From: Cynocephalus volans
Taxonomy: Eukaryota; Chordata; Mammalia; Dermoptera; Cynocephalidae
Assembly: GCF_027409185.1 (NCBI RefSeq)
Contig: NC_084465.1
Location: 27,569,864-27,633,863 of the forward strand
Length of the DNA: 64,000 nucleotides
Direction: 5' to 3'
The notes under the pieces are model-generated. The model had not been told where the DNA came from, ran no database searches, and saw only the letters and a program-made list of their open reading frames with translations. The translations under genes and the position numbers were made by a program. Positions 14,826 through 24,984 of this stretch are shown here, one piece after another (within the stretch, counting starts at the first letter, position 1; every line of letters starts with the position of its first letter).

Positions 14826-15606
14826 GGTGAGTTAAATCTAAGGGCTAAAGAAGGGAGATAGAGACCCACAAAGCAAGCATTTGGGAACAGCTGTTCTTGT
14901 CAAAAGATTAAAATACTGTCGTTGTTGTTTTAATTACAAAGTAATGTGTGCAGCAGACCCCTTGACCCTTGCCCTGTCCACCCCTAATCTCCAAGAGCTA
15001 AAGACACAAAGGGATGAAATGCATGAACTCACTAGAAGGAACCTCTGCTGGCTGCTCCAGCTCCCCAGCCCTAAGAGCCACTGGTGGGAGGGGAGAGGGA
15101 CAGGGACCAGAGCAGGGCGGGGCTCCTTGGTCCCAGGCTCTGTTCCTCAAGCTCTCTGCCTCTCATTCACCCCCATTTTCTTCATTTCTCTTGGAAAGAG
15201 GAGGCATCACCTGCTGGCACCCGCCCTGTGGGTGCTGGGGAAGCTGTTCTGATCTGCCTGGGAGACCACAGATGCACAGAACTGGACCGAGGGACCCCAT
15301 CCCAGACTCATCTCTTCTTGCTCATTCCTGCCATGGCCCTTCCACTCTGTTATCCCATCCCTTTGCCTCTCAGGACCAAGCCAAACTCCACTCTCAGGTG
15401 GCTAGTGCATAAGTCCCATGCTGTTCCTCCTGGTACACTGTCCCCTCCAAGGAGGGACTCAGCCCTGAGAATATCCTTGGAATGTGGCCTCACTCTCTGC
15501 CCCAGGAGAAGGGACAGAAAACCTCAGAACATCATTAGAGAGGGAGTGATTGAAAATTTTACATCTCTAGTTCCGGTCTCTCCCCTGAGCTCTGGACACA
15601 TAAATC

Positions 15607-16470
15607 CAAATGCCTAATAAAATCAACATTTATTTATTGACTACCTATTAAATACCAAGCAATCTTTTAGTGCTCAGAACACAAGGTTGAACAAGACAGA
15701 CAAGAACTCCTGCAGTTTACACTCTCCGGGGCAGCAAAAGACAGTAAGCTAGCAAGCAAATAAACAAGCAGGATCATATCAGGTAGTGAAAAGAAACAAG
15801 GGAACATGGAGTAATATTTGGGCTGCTTCTCTAATGACAGGAGGGAGCTAGCCATACGAAGACCTGGGGACTATCTTGCAGGCAGAGGAGATAGCTAGTG
15901 CAAAGGCTCTGAGGCAGGAACCAATATGTAATGTTTGCAGGAGACAAAGAAGGGCAATGTGTCTAGAGTACTGGGAACAAGGAGGAGACACTGCAGATGA
16001 GGCTGGAAGAGATGATAGTATAAGATGGGAGGTGGATGGGCAAGTAGGGACCAGGCTATGTAGATAAGCCTTATAGACATCATAAAGTAACTAAATTTTA
16101 TTTTATTTGCAATGGGAAGACTTTGGAGGAAATGATGTGATATGATTTTTCCCCTATTTTTTGTTTTTGTTTTTTTCTTTTGACTTTTTTGGTTTATGTT
16201 TTTAAAAGGTCATCCTAGCATCTGGGTAGAGAGTGAGCTGTAGGAGCAAGAATGGAATGGAAGCTGGGAGTCTATTGTAGTCATCTAAGTAAGGTACGAG
16301 TGAGGGTGACAATGGAGGGGTAAGGAGTGGTGGGTGTGAGAAGTATTTTGGAGTTATCTGACAGGATTTGCTGATGAATTAGATGTAGGTGTGAGAGAAA
16401 GAAAGGAATCAAGAATAAGTTAGGTTTTTGGTTAGATCAACTTAGTAGAGGAAGATGGTACTATTAAGTA
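15607..16470 (+). repeat. Old interspersed repeat (same family as 38997-39850)
   Basis: Opens with 'catttatttattgactacct', runs through 'aaggttgaacaagacagaca', 'gcaaaggctctgaggcagga', 'gtcatcctagcatctgggta' and 'ttgctgatgaattagatgta'. Three copies with this order occur in the window (15607, 35560, 38997). Family name not assigned. Confidence 0.6.
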
Positions 16471-16528
16471 AAATAGGAAAGAATAGAAAAGGTTGAAGGA
16501 AAAGTTATTTTGGCAGAGGGATTAACTT

Positions 16529-16564
<36 letters not shown>
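16529..16564. repeat. (TG)n(AG)n compound microsatellite
   Basis: Eleven TG units are followed directly by AG units. Confidence 0.95.
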
Positions 16565-16848
16565 GAGGGATGGTTGGGGAAAAAAGAGTTCTATTTTGTA
16601 TATGGCAAGTGTGAAGCATCTCTTAGGTAGCTAAGTAGAGGTGTCAGGTACGTAGTTGGACAATACAAGTCTCCAGCATACAGGTCAGAGTTGGTATTTC
16701 CTAGGTAGATGAGATTACTAGGAAAGATTAGTAGGTGGAGGAGATTACTAGATTATCAGGTGGAGGAGGAGAGTAGCATAGGAGAGCCAAGAAAGTATAG
16801 TGTCTTTGAAGCCAAGAGTAATGAGTGTTCAAGGAGGAGTAAGTGAGT

Positions 16849-17361
16849 GTGATGGTTGATTTTATGTCAATTTGTCTGGACTAAGAGTTGCCCAGATAGC
16901 TGGGCACAGGTAAAACGTTTCTGGGTGTGTCTGTGATGTTGCTTCTGGAAGAGATTAGCATTTGAATAAAGAAGATCGCCCTCACCAATAAGGGTGGGTA
17001 TTACTCAATCCTTTGAGGGCTTGAATAGAACAAATTTGCCCTTCCTCTGTTCCTTGCAGAGGAAGGGCAAATTTTCTCTCTCTTGAGCTGGAGCACGCAT
17101 CTTTTCCTGCCCTTGAACATCAGCATTTCTCATTCTCAGACCTTCAGACTCAGACTGAGAGTTACACCACTGGCTCCACTGGTTCTCACACCTTTGAGTT
17201 TGGACTAGAACTACACCACCAGCTTTCCCGAACCTCCAGCTTGCAGACACCAGACTGTGGGACTTCTCAGCCTCCATAATCACATGAGCCAATACTTCAT
17301 AAGAAACCCATTTCTATATATCTTATTGATTCTGTTTCTTTGGAGAATCCTGACTCATACA
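16849..17361 (+). repeat. Old LTR-like interspersed repeat
   Basis: GTGATGGTTGATTTTATGTC at the start, then 'agattagcatttgaataaag', 'ttctcagcctccataatcac' and an end at TTTGGAGAATCCTGACTCAT. It is inverted relative to the copy at 9815-10524. Confidence 0.65.
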
Positions 17362-17764
17362 ATGATCAGTGATCAACGGTGTCTACTCTTTTAAGGAGGT
17401 CAAGGAAGAAGACTCAGGTCCACTGGACTTGGCAACCTAAAGGTCATCATGACTTGATAAGAGCTCTTTCAGTAGAGCAGTGGGATGGAAGCCAGACTGG
17501 AGTAGGAGGTAAGAAGATGGAGACAATGGGTGCTGACAACTCTGTGGAGGAGTTCTGCTGTGAAGAGCAAAGAAATGGGCTGGTAACTTCATTAGTAATG
17601 CTTCCCACACCTTTGAGCTTCCTGTTGATTCTTGTGCCAGCATTACAGCTTTTTAAAAATCATTGTAGCTTTGCAATATAATTTAACATTTATGAAAATG
17701 AATAAATACGTGCTATGCAAAGGAGCAAGTTTCTGCTACACATCCTATTTATAATTCTTGGCGT

Positions 17765-17836
17765 TTTTGGTGGCTGGCCGGTACAGGGACCCAAACACTT
17801 AACCTTGGAGTTATCAACACCATGCTCTAAGCACTC
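17765..17836 (-). mobile_element. tRNA-Ile SINE, truncated monomer
   Basis: 'ggtggctggccggtacaggg' followed by 'aaccttggagttatcaacac' is the 3' half of the unit on the minus strand. The box A end is lost. Confidence 0.7.
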
Positions 17837-18258
17837 CTCTTTTTCAAAAGGTTCTTAATGATTTTTGCTTGTTATTCTTACAAATAAGCTTTAGAATAAT
17901 TATTACAAAAATTTAAAAATTCATATTGATATTTTAATTGGAATAGTACTAAAAACATAAATCAAGCTGGAGAGAATTGATGGTCTTATAAATATTGAGG
18001 GGATCTATCCAGAACTGAGAATTGTTTCTCCACTTGTCAAGGCTTTTAGATTTCTCAATAAAGTTTTGTGGTTTTCTTCACATAAGTTCTTTTTACGTCC
18101 CGATAAACTTTTCTCTCTTTAATGCATTTTGCTTTTATTGAATGGGATTTCTCTCCCAATTCTTACACAGAAAAGTTATTGATGGGGATCTTTAGCTTTA
18201 ATCTAATCACGTTTTTTTCTTAATAGTTTTCCAGTTGTTTCACAAAATAATGTTATTT

Positions 18259-18303
18259 TGGCTGGCTGGTTAGCTCACTTGGTGAGAGCCTGGTGTTGAT
18301 AAT
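18259..18303 (+). mobile_element. tRNA-Ile SINE, 5' fragment
   Basis: GGCTGGCTGGTTAGCTCACT followed by 'gagcctggtgttgataa' stops inside the unit. A duplicated ATTTTGGCT flanks it. Confidence 0.6.
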
Positions 18304-18639
18304 ATTTTGGCTTCTCCTTTACTTTTACAATATTTTGTACTTATTATTTCTCCTCCTCCTTCTCTTCTCTTTATCATCCTCCTCCTTTTACTTCTGGTCT
18401 TATTGCATTGGCTACAACTTGAAAAACAAAGTTTAATGTCAGTATTGATAGCAGAATCTCCGTTTCTAATTTCATGGGAAATCCTCTTGTATTAAGCTGT
18501 TAAGTATAGGATTAGCCATTCTTTTGAAAGAGTATTTGTATCAATTACGAAAATATCTTTCCAGTATTAATTTTTGAATATGCCTTTTGAATATCTATTA
18601 AAATGATTATATATTTTTCTTTGATGCAATATATTAATG

Positions 18640-18970
18640 CATTTAAATTTATTGAAAAATGAATCATACATTCAGAAGAGTGCATAAAAGTCTATGTTAA
18701 TAAAGGAAAATAAAAGTATACCTTTAAAAAAATAAGAAAATGAACACCGATGTAGCCATCACATAGGTTAAGATATAATATATGACCAGTATCCTAGAAG
18801 CCCCTTGCGTTGCCTTCCTCAGTCATAAACACTCCCCCTTGCCTCCCTTACCCAGGGAATGGTTCTCTTGACTTTTCGGTTAATCCTTTCCTTGCTTTTG
18901 TTTATAGTTTCACCACATATGTGTATATTCCTGAACAATACTGAGAAGCATGCCTCATCCTGACTGTGAA
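18640..18970. repeat. L1 LINE 3'-end fragment
   Basis: AT-rich text with 'gatgtagccatcacataggt', 'gaccagtatcctagaagccc' and 'ccacatatgtgtatattcct', the pattern of old L1 3' ends in antisense. Similar fragments occur at 49525-49740 and 62580-62900. Confidence 0.55.
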
Positions 18971-20376
18971 AGGAAAGGACACTTTTGTACTAGATGAAGA
19001 CTCCCAGGAGAAGAGATGCTGAACAGCCCCTCTGGGTCTTGGTGTGGCTTTAGCTTCCCTGAGAATTTACAGGAACATTTTCTGGGGATGTTAGTGGGCA
19101 AGGTCATGAGTAAGGCCTTGGAAACACAGAGCTTACTGCAGTGAGGGCGTGTGGCAGGACTGTAGTGTCCACCCGATCTTGGACATTGGATGGAGAATGT
19201 TCAGAGCAGCAGGCTGTTCTGCGCGTTCTGCTTCAGAGCTCGCGCTGTCTCCTCCCAGGAGCAGGTCAAAGTGGAACACTTCTTGATCAAGCAGCAGGGT
19301 GTGGAAGGGAGACCAGAAGGCCCGTAGCACTTGGTCAAGATCAGGCAAGTACAAATAAGAGTCAGGGCTAGGCTCACCAGACATTCTGACCTGAAGTGCC
19401 AAAGATGGTACATGGGTGGCGGGGATTTTGGTGATGACACCTGTCAATGTGTCTGCCTCCTGAATTAGTCACACTGCTACAGTCTGAGCAGGTATCCCTG
19501 TACATGTGGTGCACAGGTGACATCCTGGGATCCCCTTCACCGTCTTCCGAGGGGCTCCCTTTGCCTGTCTCCTGTGGTGGATCTGTTTGCTGCACCCTGC
19601 GTCTTCTACTTTCTTGGTTTACTCTCTGGTTTGGGTGGAGCACTTTCTCTAGGAGCTTTTTCAGAAACTGTGCATGGGAGGCAAACCTTTTGAAATCTTG
19701 TATGTCTGAAAAAATACATATTCTAACTCCTTGCTTGATCAATAGTCGGAATGTGTACAAATTCAAGATCGAAAGTAATTTTCTTCAAAATTTTGAAAAT
19801 ATTACTTTTAACTTCCAATGTCGTTGTTGAGAAATTCAAAGGCTTTCTGATACCTGAGTCTTTGTATATTACTTTTTTCCCCTTTCTGTAAGTTTCTAGG
19901 CTCTTCTCTTTAATTTGCCTCAGTGTGGGTTTATTTTCATCCACAGTGCTGGGGTCTTAATGGACCCACCCCTGTGATCTGGCAACTCATGTGCTTCTGC
20001 TCTGGAAAAATCCCTTGAATTAGTTAATTGATGATTTCCTCCCTTCCATTTTCCTCTATTTTTTTTTTCTTTTTAAACTTCTATTATTTTGATGTTGAAC
20101 TCCTGGAATTATCTTTTAATGTTCTTATCTTTTCTCGCCTGTGTTTTATGTCTCTTAGTGTTTGCTTTACTTCCTAGAGAGACTTAATCAACTTTATCTT
20201 CCAGTCTTTCTGTTGAAGTTTTTGTCTCTGCTGTCATGATTTTAGTTTTCAGCACATCATTTCTGCTGTTGCTGTTCTCTCAATGTTCCTTTGTATAGCA
20301 TTTTATTCTTGTTTCATGGATGCAATATCTTCTCATCTCTCTGAGGGTATTGTTTTGTTTTTTGTTTGGTATTGTT

Positions 20377-20465
20377 CGGTGGCTGGCTGGTACAGGGATC
20401 AAACCGTGGACCTTGGTGTTATCAGTACTATGCTCTAAATAACCAGCTGAGCTGACTGGGTAGCC
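20377..20465 (-). mobile_element. tRNA-Ile SINE monomer
   Basis: 'cggtggctggctggtacagg', 'accttggtgttatcagtact' and 'aaccagctgagctgactggg' form one minus-strand tRNA-Ile-like unit. Confidence 0.8.
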
Positions 20466-20483
20466 CCTCTCTCTGAAGATGTT

Positions 20484-20685
20484 AACGATGATCTTTTTTT
20501 TTTTTTTTTTTTTTTAAAAGATGACCGGTAAGGGGATCCTAACCCTTGACTTGGTGTTGTCAGCACCACGCTCAGCCAGTGAGCAAACCGGCCATCGTAT
20601 ATGGGATCCGAACCCGGGGCCTTGGTGTTATCAGCACCGCACTCTCCCGAGTGAGCCACGGGCCGGCCCTAACGATGATCTTTTT
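20484..20685 (-). mobile_element. Dimeric tRNA-Ile SINE with perfect 15-bp target-site duplication
   Basis: Two tandem units (20521-20600 and 20601-20670) with a long poly(A) tail on the minus strand. AACGATGATCTTTTT repeats at 20484-20498 and 20671-20685. The intact duplication and tail suggest a recent insertion. Confidence 0.9.
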
Positions 20686-22999
20686 GACACCTTCTTCTCT
20701 TTGCGTGACCTGTTTCCTCCAAGTTACTTTCTCTGATTGTTTTGTCTTCCTCTTCTGTGTTAGAAAATTTCCCAGATGTCTGGTAATCTTTGGTCATGAT
20801 GAAGGTTGGGAGATGGGGATGGCAGGCTGCTGAGAAACTCTGAGTTCACAGGTTGGGTTTGCTGCTATAGGGTGATCCAGCAAGGATACTTTTGAGAACC
20901 CCCTGTCATTATCTTTAGATCTTCCTGAGCTGGTGAAATGCCCCAGGGTAGAATCTTCCAGTCTCCAGCATTGACAGCAAAGGTCCTGCTCCCACCCCTT
21001 TGGGAGCCCAGTTGTAGTAGGCTCAGGGTCTCGCATTCAGCATTCCATGTGACATGGTCACTTAATCCCCTTTCTTTCAGCATTACAGTATAGTATGTCT
21101 GTTCACATCTGTGCCTGAAGCTTCCCCTAGGCCAGATACCTTCTATCTTACCTTCCTCAGAGGAAAATCCTCTGGCTGGGATATGGGAGGGACTGTTGCC
21201 CAGAGGTTTGGAGTCAGGGAAGATATCTAGAGATCTAACTTCAGTTCATCCCAGTCCTTACTTTAGCAACCTCTGCCACAATTCCAGAGGTACCTTGGAC
21301 TGCCAGTTTCTGTGCCTTCTGAGAACCTTGCAATGTAAATCAAGTTAGCTCTCAGTTCTCCCGCTGCCAGTTTGAGACCTCTTTTTCCTTGGGGCTAACT
21401 CAGTAACTGCATGACTGCCTGCTATCCTGGCTCAAAAATTATGTTGCTGTTGTCTCCTTTCCTGATCTTACCATCCTTGTAGTTTATCTCTTGATTTTAA
21501 AATCTCTTTACTGGAGTTTTAGTGGGGCTTGGGGAGGGAGTGAAATTAGATGTACGCATTCAATCACCATCTTAACCCAAAACCCTAATTTCCCTTTTCA
21601 ATATGTCTTTAAAAATATAATTTCTAGGAAAAACCCTACTTGGTCATAGAGGATTGCTATTTTAATGTACTGGGGTTTATTTATTTCTGTCTTTCCATGT
21701 AGAAGTCTTTAAGTGAATGTAATTAGCAGGAAATGGGCCTTTCTATGAAGAGGATTCAAAGAAAATGTCTCCAGTGGGATAACTTTTATTAAAAATATGA
21801 GAAAAAATCAGAGGCTGAATCCCTGTATGCAACCTTCAGGCAGCCCCTGATGGGCTGGGAGGGTAGGTAGAGGGAAGACCCTATAGTAACCCCTGAGGAT
21901 GCATCCAGGGAACACCCTTTGCAATGTTTTGTTTAGAGACCCAGAAAAAATCCCAGACATCATCTCAGTTGGTGGCCTGTTTCAATCTTTTGTCAATTAG
22001 GGGGATTCTGTGATAAGGAAGTGGGTCCTGGATGCCTTTTTGAAATGCAATTCATTGTCCATATGAGCCCCAGAATCATTCATTCATTATTCACTTATCA
22101 AATAGTAATTGAGCATCTACCATGGGCAAAGTGCTATGCGGAGCTCTCCATAATTGAGGCACAACCCACCCTAGGTAACTCTTTAAACACCCCCCCCCCA
22201 CACACACCTTTAAGAACAGAAAAGAGGAGTACAGATGGAAAAGAGGCTCAGAGTGACATCCAGGGCTGTAACATGGTGACAATAATTTTTCTGTCTCTGT
22301 GGCTTGTGATGAGGAATAAGTGAGGAGATTCTTATAAAGCATCCACCATGGTGCTTGGCACACAGTAGGATGGATGTCTGGATTTTGAGGGAAAGCTTTA
22401 CATGGTGCAAGGAGCCTCAGGTGTTTTATATTCTCCTGATACGTTTAAATACTAGAATTTTTGGAAGAAAACATGAAGGGATTTAGAGACTCAAAATAAC
22501 ATAAACGAGTCAGTACTACTGAAATCAGTCACTGCTCCAGCACTAACAGGGTCCACGAAGCATCAGTATCCGGAGGGACAGCTCTGTTCTCTTGGTCCTC
22601 TTGAACACCGTGTCAGCCTTTGCCTAGGCTCTTATTCGGTGAGGCCGCACATCCCCTTTGATTTTACCGTATTCCTCTCCCCTCCTAGTGGAAACAAGCT
22701 GCAGTCCACCTCTCACCAGCAGCTAAGCCCACCGCTTTCTGGCAGTCATTTCTGAAACTCTGTGAATTTTTGAAAGATCAAGCAAAAAGAAGTGTTACAC
22801 AGCAGTTGACACTTGGCAGTTCACCTGTGAAGTGTTGGAGGCACTCCCGTGGAGCGGTTACAACTGTTGAACACCACCACGTGGGAGAGAGGGCAGGACT
22901 GGAGGCTGGGCTCAGGTCTCTGCTAAGCCGTGCAATCTCGGGCACCTTTGGTCATTTCCTGAGTCTTAATCTGCCTGTCTGTAGAATGGGGATACACAG

Positions 23000-23830
23000 A
23001 GGGTTTGGCAAGGACTAATGAGGTGCTGGGGCCGGCTGCCGTGCGTGCGTGCGCGCGGCGTGGGGTGCTCTGGCCCGCGGCCGTGCTTCCCGGGAAGGCG
23101 TGCGGGAGGCTGCGTGTGCGGGGCCGCCCTGGGCGTGTGTGGCTGCCGGCTCCGGGCTGGGAACGCGGCACCGGCGCTCGCCGCGGCCGAGTGGCAGCGC
23201 GGGGTGAAGGAGCGCGCGTGGGGGCGCGGGGCACCGAGGCGGCCGAGCTCTGCGCTGCGTGCGCCCCGCCTGCCGGCCCGGGTGTGGGGCGGACCGCGGG
23301 CGGCGGGCTGGGTGGGAGGAGGAGGGGAGAGGCAGCGGGAGGGCGCGCGAGCCGCGGGGGGAGGGCGGGCCGGCAGAGCGCGGCTGTCGCGGAGCCCCGG
23401 CGCGGGCGGCTTCGCCGGGGAGCGAGGCTCCGAGCCAGGAGGCGGCGCCGCGGGGAGGGAGCGCGAGCCCGGCCGCCAGCCCGGTGAGAGCGCTGCGGGC
23501 TGCGGGCCGGGCGGGGGACACACGGCGGCAGCGGGTCGGCGAAGCCGCGGTGGCCGGGACGAGCCGAAGGGTCGTCGGGGACTGGGAGGGGGGCGGTGTC
23601 CCCATCTCGAGGCGGGGCTAGGAGCGCGACGGAGAGAGCGGGCGAGACATCTCGGAGCGTTGCCCAGCTGGGCGCCGGGGCCGCCGCGGCCGCCCCATCT
23701 CGGGGGACTTGGCCGCGGAGACCCGCCTGCGGAAGGGAGCGACAGGAGCAGGTCGGCCGGCCCGGCCCGGGGAAGCGGCGCGCGCGTGTGCAGGGGTGCC
23801 TGCGAGGGGTGAGGGTGTGTAGGGGCGTGG
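23000..23830 (+). promoter_or_regulatory. PRRT4: CpG island; putative PRRT4 promoter and non-coding exon 1
   Basis: This is the densest CG region of the window, with sharp edges on both sides. A donor-like CCG|GTGAGAG at 23483/23484 could end a non-coding first exon, which would join to an acceptor at 24911-24912 (TCTCTCCAG) 72 nt before the PRRT4 ATG. The CpG density is seen directly. The exon 1 boundaries and assignment to PRRT4 are inferred from position. A long antisense ORF across the island is a product of GC richness. Confidence 0.7.
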
Positions 23831-24984
23831 GAGGAATGACCGTGTGTGATGTGTGTCTGTACGGGCCGTGTGGATGTGTGTATAGGGGTGTGTGCCTCTC
23901 TGTATATGCCGTGTGTGTGTTGCAGGCTGGGAGCTCAGAGCTGGGGTCTGAACCCATGGAGGAGGGAGGGGCTCACCAGGAGGGAATGTGCGTGTGCGTG
24001 TGTGTGCAGGGGTGTGTGAAGGGTGAGTGGACGAGTGTCACAGTGCTAGGTGCGGTTGTGTGTGTGATGTAAGGGTGCCGGGTGCACGTGTGTTCCTGGC
24101 TCACCGGCCCTTCCCCCACCAGATGTGCGCATGCAGGGGAGAGTTCTGGGGAGGGGTAGAAGTCGGCTGCAGCTGCCCCTTGCCCAGCTTGCCTGCCTGG
24201 CCTTCTCCCCCAGGGAGCCAGAGATGGCCAAGCGGCCCCTCCCCCAAAGACTTCTAGGGCCAAGCCCCAGGAAAGAGGGGAAGGGTGGAAGAGAGGGAGC
24301 TTCTGCCAGACTAGGCACCCTGCTTCTCTGGTCAGAGACAGGGCGGCCTTCTCCGAATCTGCCAGATCACTCAGGCCTGGGATTTGCCCCTCCCAGGGGC
24401 CCTGTGCTCTGGAGGTCTGAGAGAGACAGGGCCAGCAATTCAGACTGGGGCCAGGGCTGGGGGTGGGAATAGGTTGACAGTCATCTGGGAGGGTTTGCTT
24501 GTTCACAGCCCTATTACCAGAAGGGTGCCTGGCACATAGTAGGCCTCAAGTCAATATCTTAGGGAGGAAGGAAAGCTAAGCAGAAGAGAGGGAAGGAAGG
24601 AGGGAGAAATCTGTCTGGGAGTTCAAGTCTATCCCCTCTGCTATCAGTTAAAGGGCCACTGGTTGCTGTCAGGCCCAAGTCCCCCGGTGAGCAGGTGGGG
24701 AGAAGAAACTTCAGAGGAGAGTTTGGTGCTGGGGCCTGAAGGCATGAGAAGGACCTGACCAGAAGAGCCATCAGAAGTCTCTCTCCTTGGGTGGAACACT
24801 TCATTTCCTGCCCCACCACCTGTGATCAGAAGCCTCTCCCTGGGGCATCTGATCCTGGGAAAGGGAAGAGGGTGGCAGCAGCCAGGGCTCATAGGGCCTC
24901 TCCTCTCTCCAGGACCTTCGTGTTCAAAAGGTGCTGAAGAACTGAGCCCCTGCCCACCAAGGCTGCCTGAGGCCAGGTGGGGCC

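Larger units (their letters stand above)
19600..21590 (-). repeat. L1 LINE fragment, antisense, with two SINE insertions
   Basis: The T-rich run contains 'atattacttttaacttccaa', 'tttaatttgcctcagtgtgg' and, at its far end, 'gtacgcattcaatcaccatctta', as in antisense L1 3' regions. SINEs at 20377-20465 and 20484-20685 interrupt it. Confidence 0.55.
6976..22990. other. Intergenic interval between the TMEM53-like gene and PRRT4, repeat-rich
   Basis: I see no convincing protein-coding gene. Unspliced ORFs here are short, lack family motifs and mostly run through repeats. The interval may include unseen 5' non-coding exons of the minus-strand TMEM53-like gene. Recognisable content is MIR and L2 fossils, L1 fragments, tRNA-Ile SINEs, two short palindromic MITEs, and two copies of an old LTR-like repeat (listed separately). 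The stretches 7000-8900, 13500-14640, 14830-15600 and 21600-22900 hold nothing I can identify. Confidence 0.7.

Noticed and set aside
19374-19766. 130-codon minus-strand open frame with Lys/Arg-rich centre
   Set aside because: It overlaps L1-like antisense DNA, has no intron/exon context and no domain I recognise; most likely a repeat remnant.
22923-23957. 344-codon open frame on the minus strand across the CpG island
   Set aside because: It consists of Arg/Pro/Ala/Ser-rich low-complexity translation typical of GC-rich DNA lacking stop codons. No domain is seen, and other frames are equally open here.
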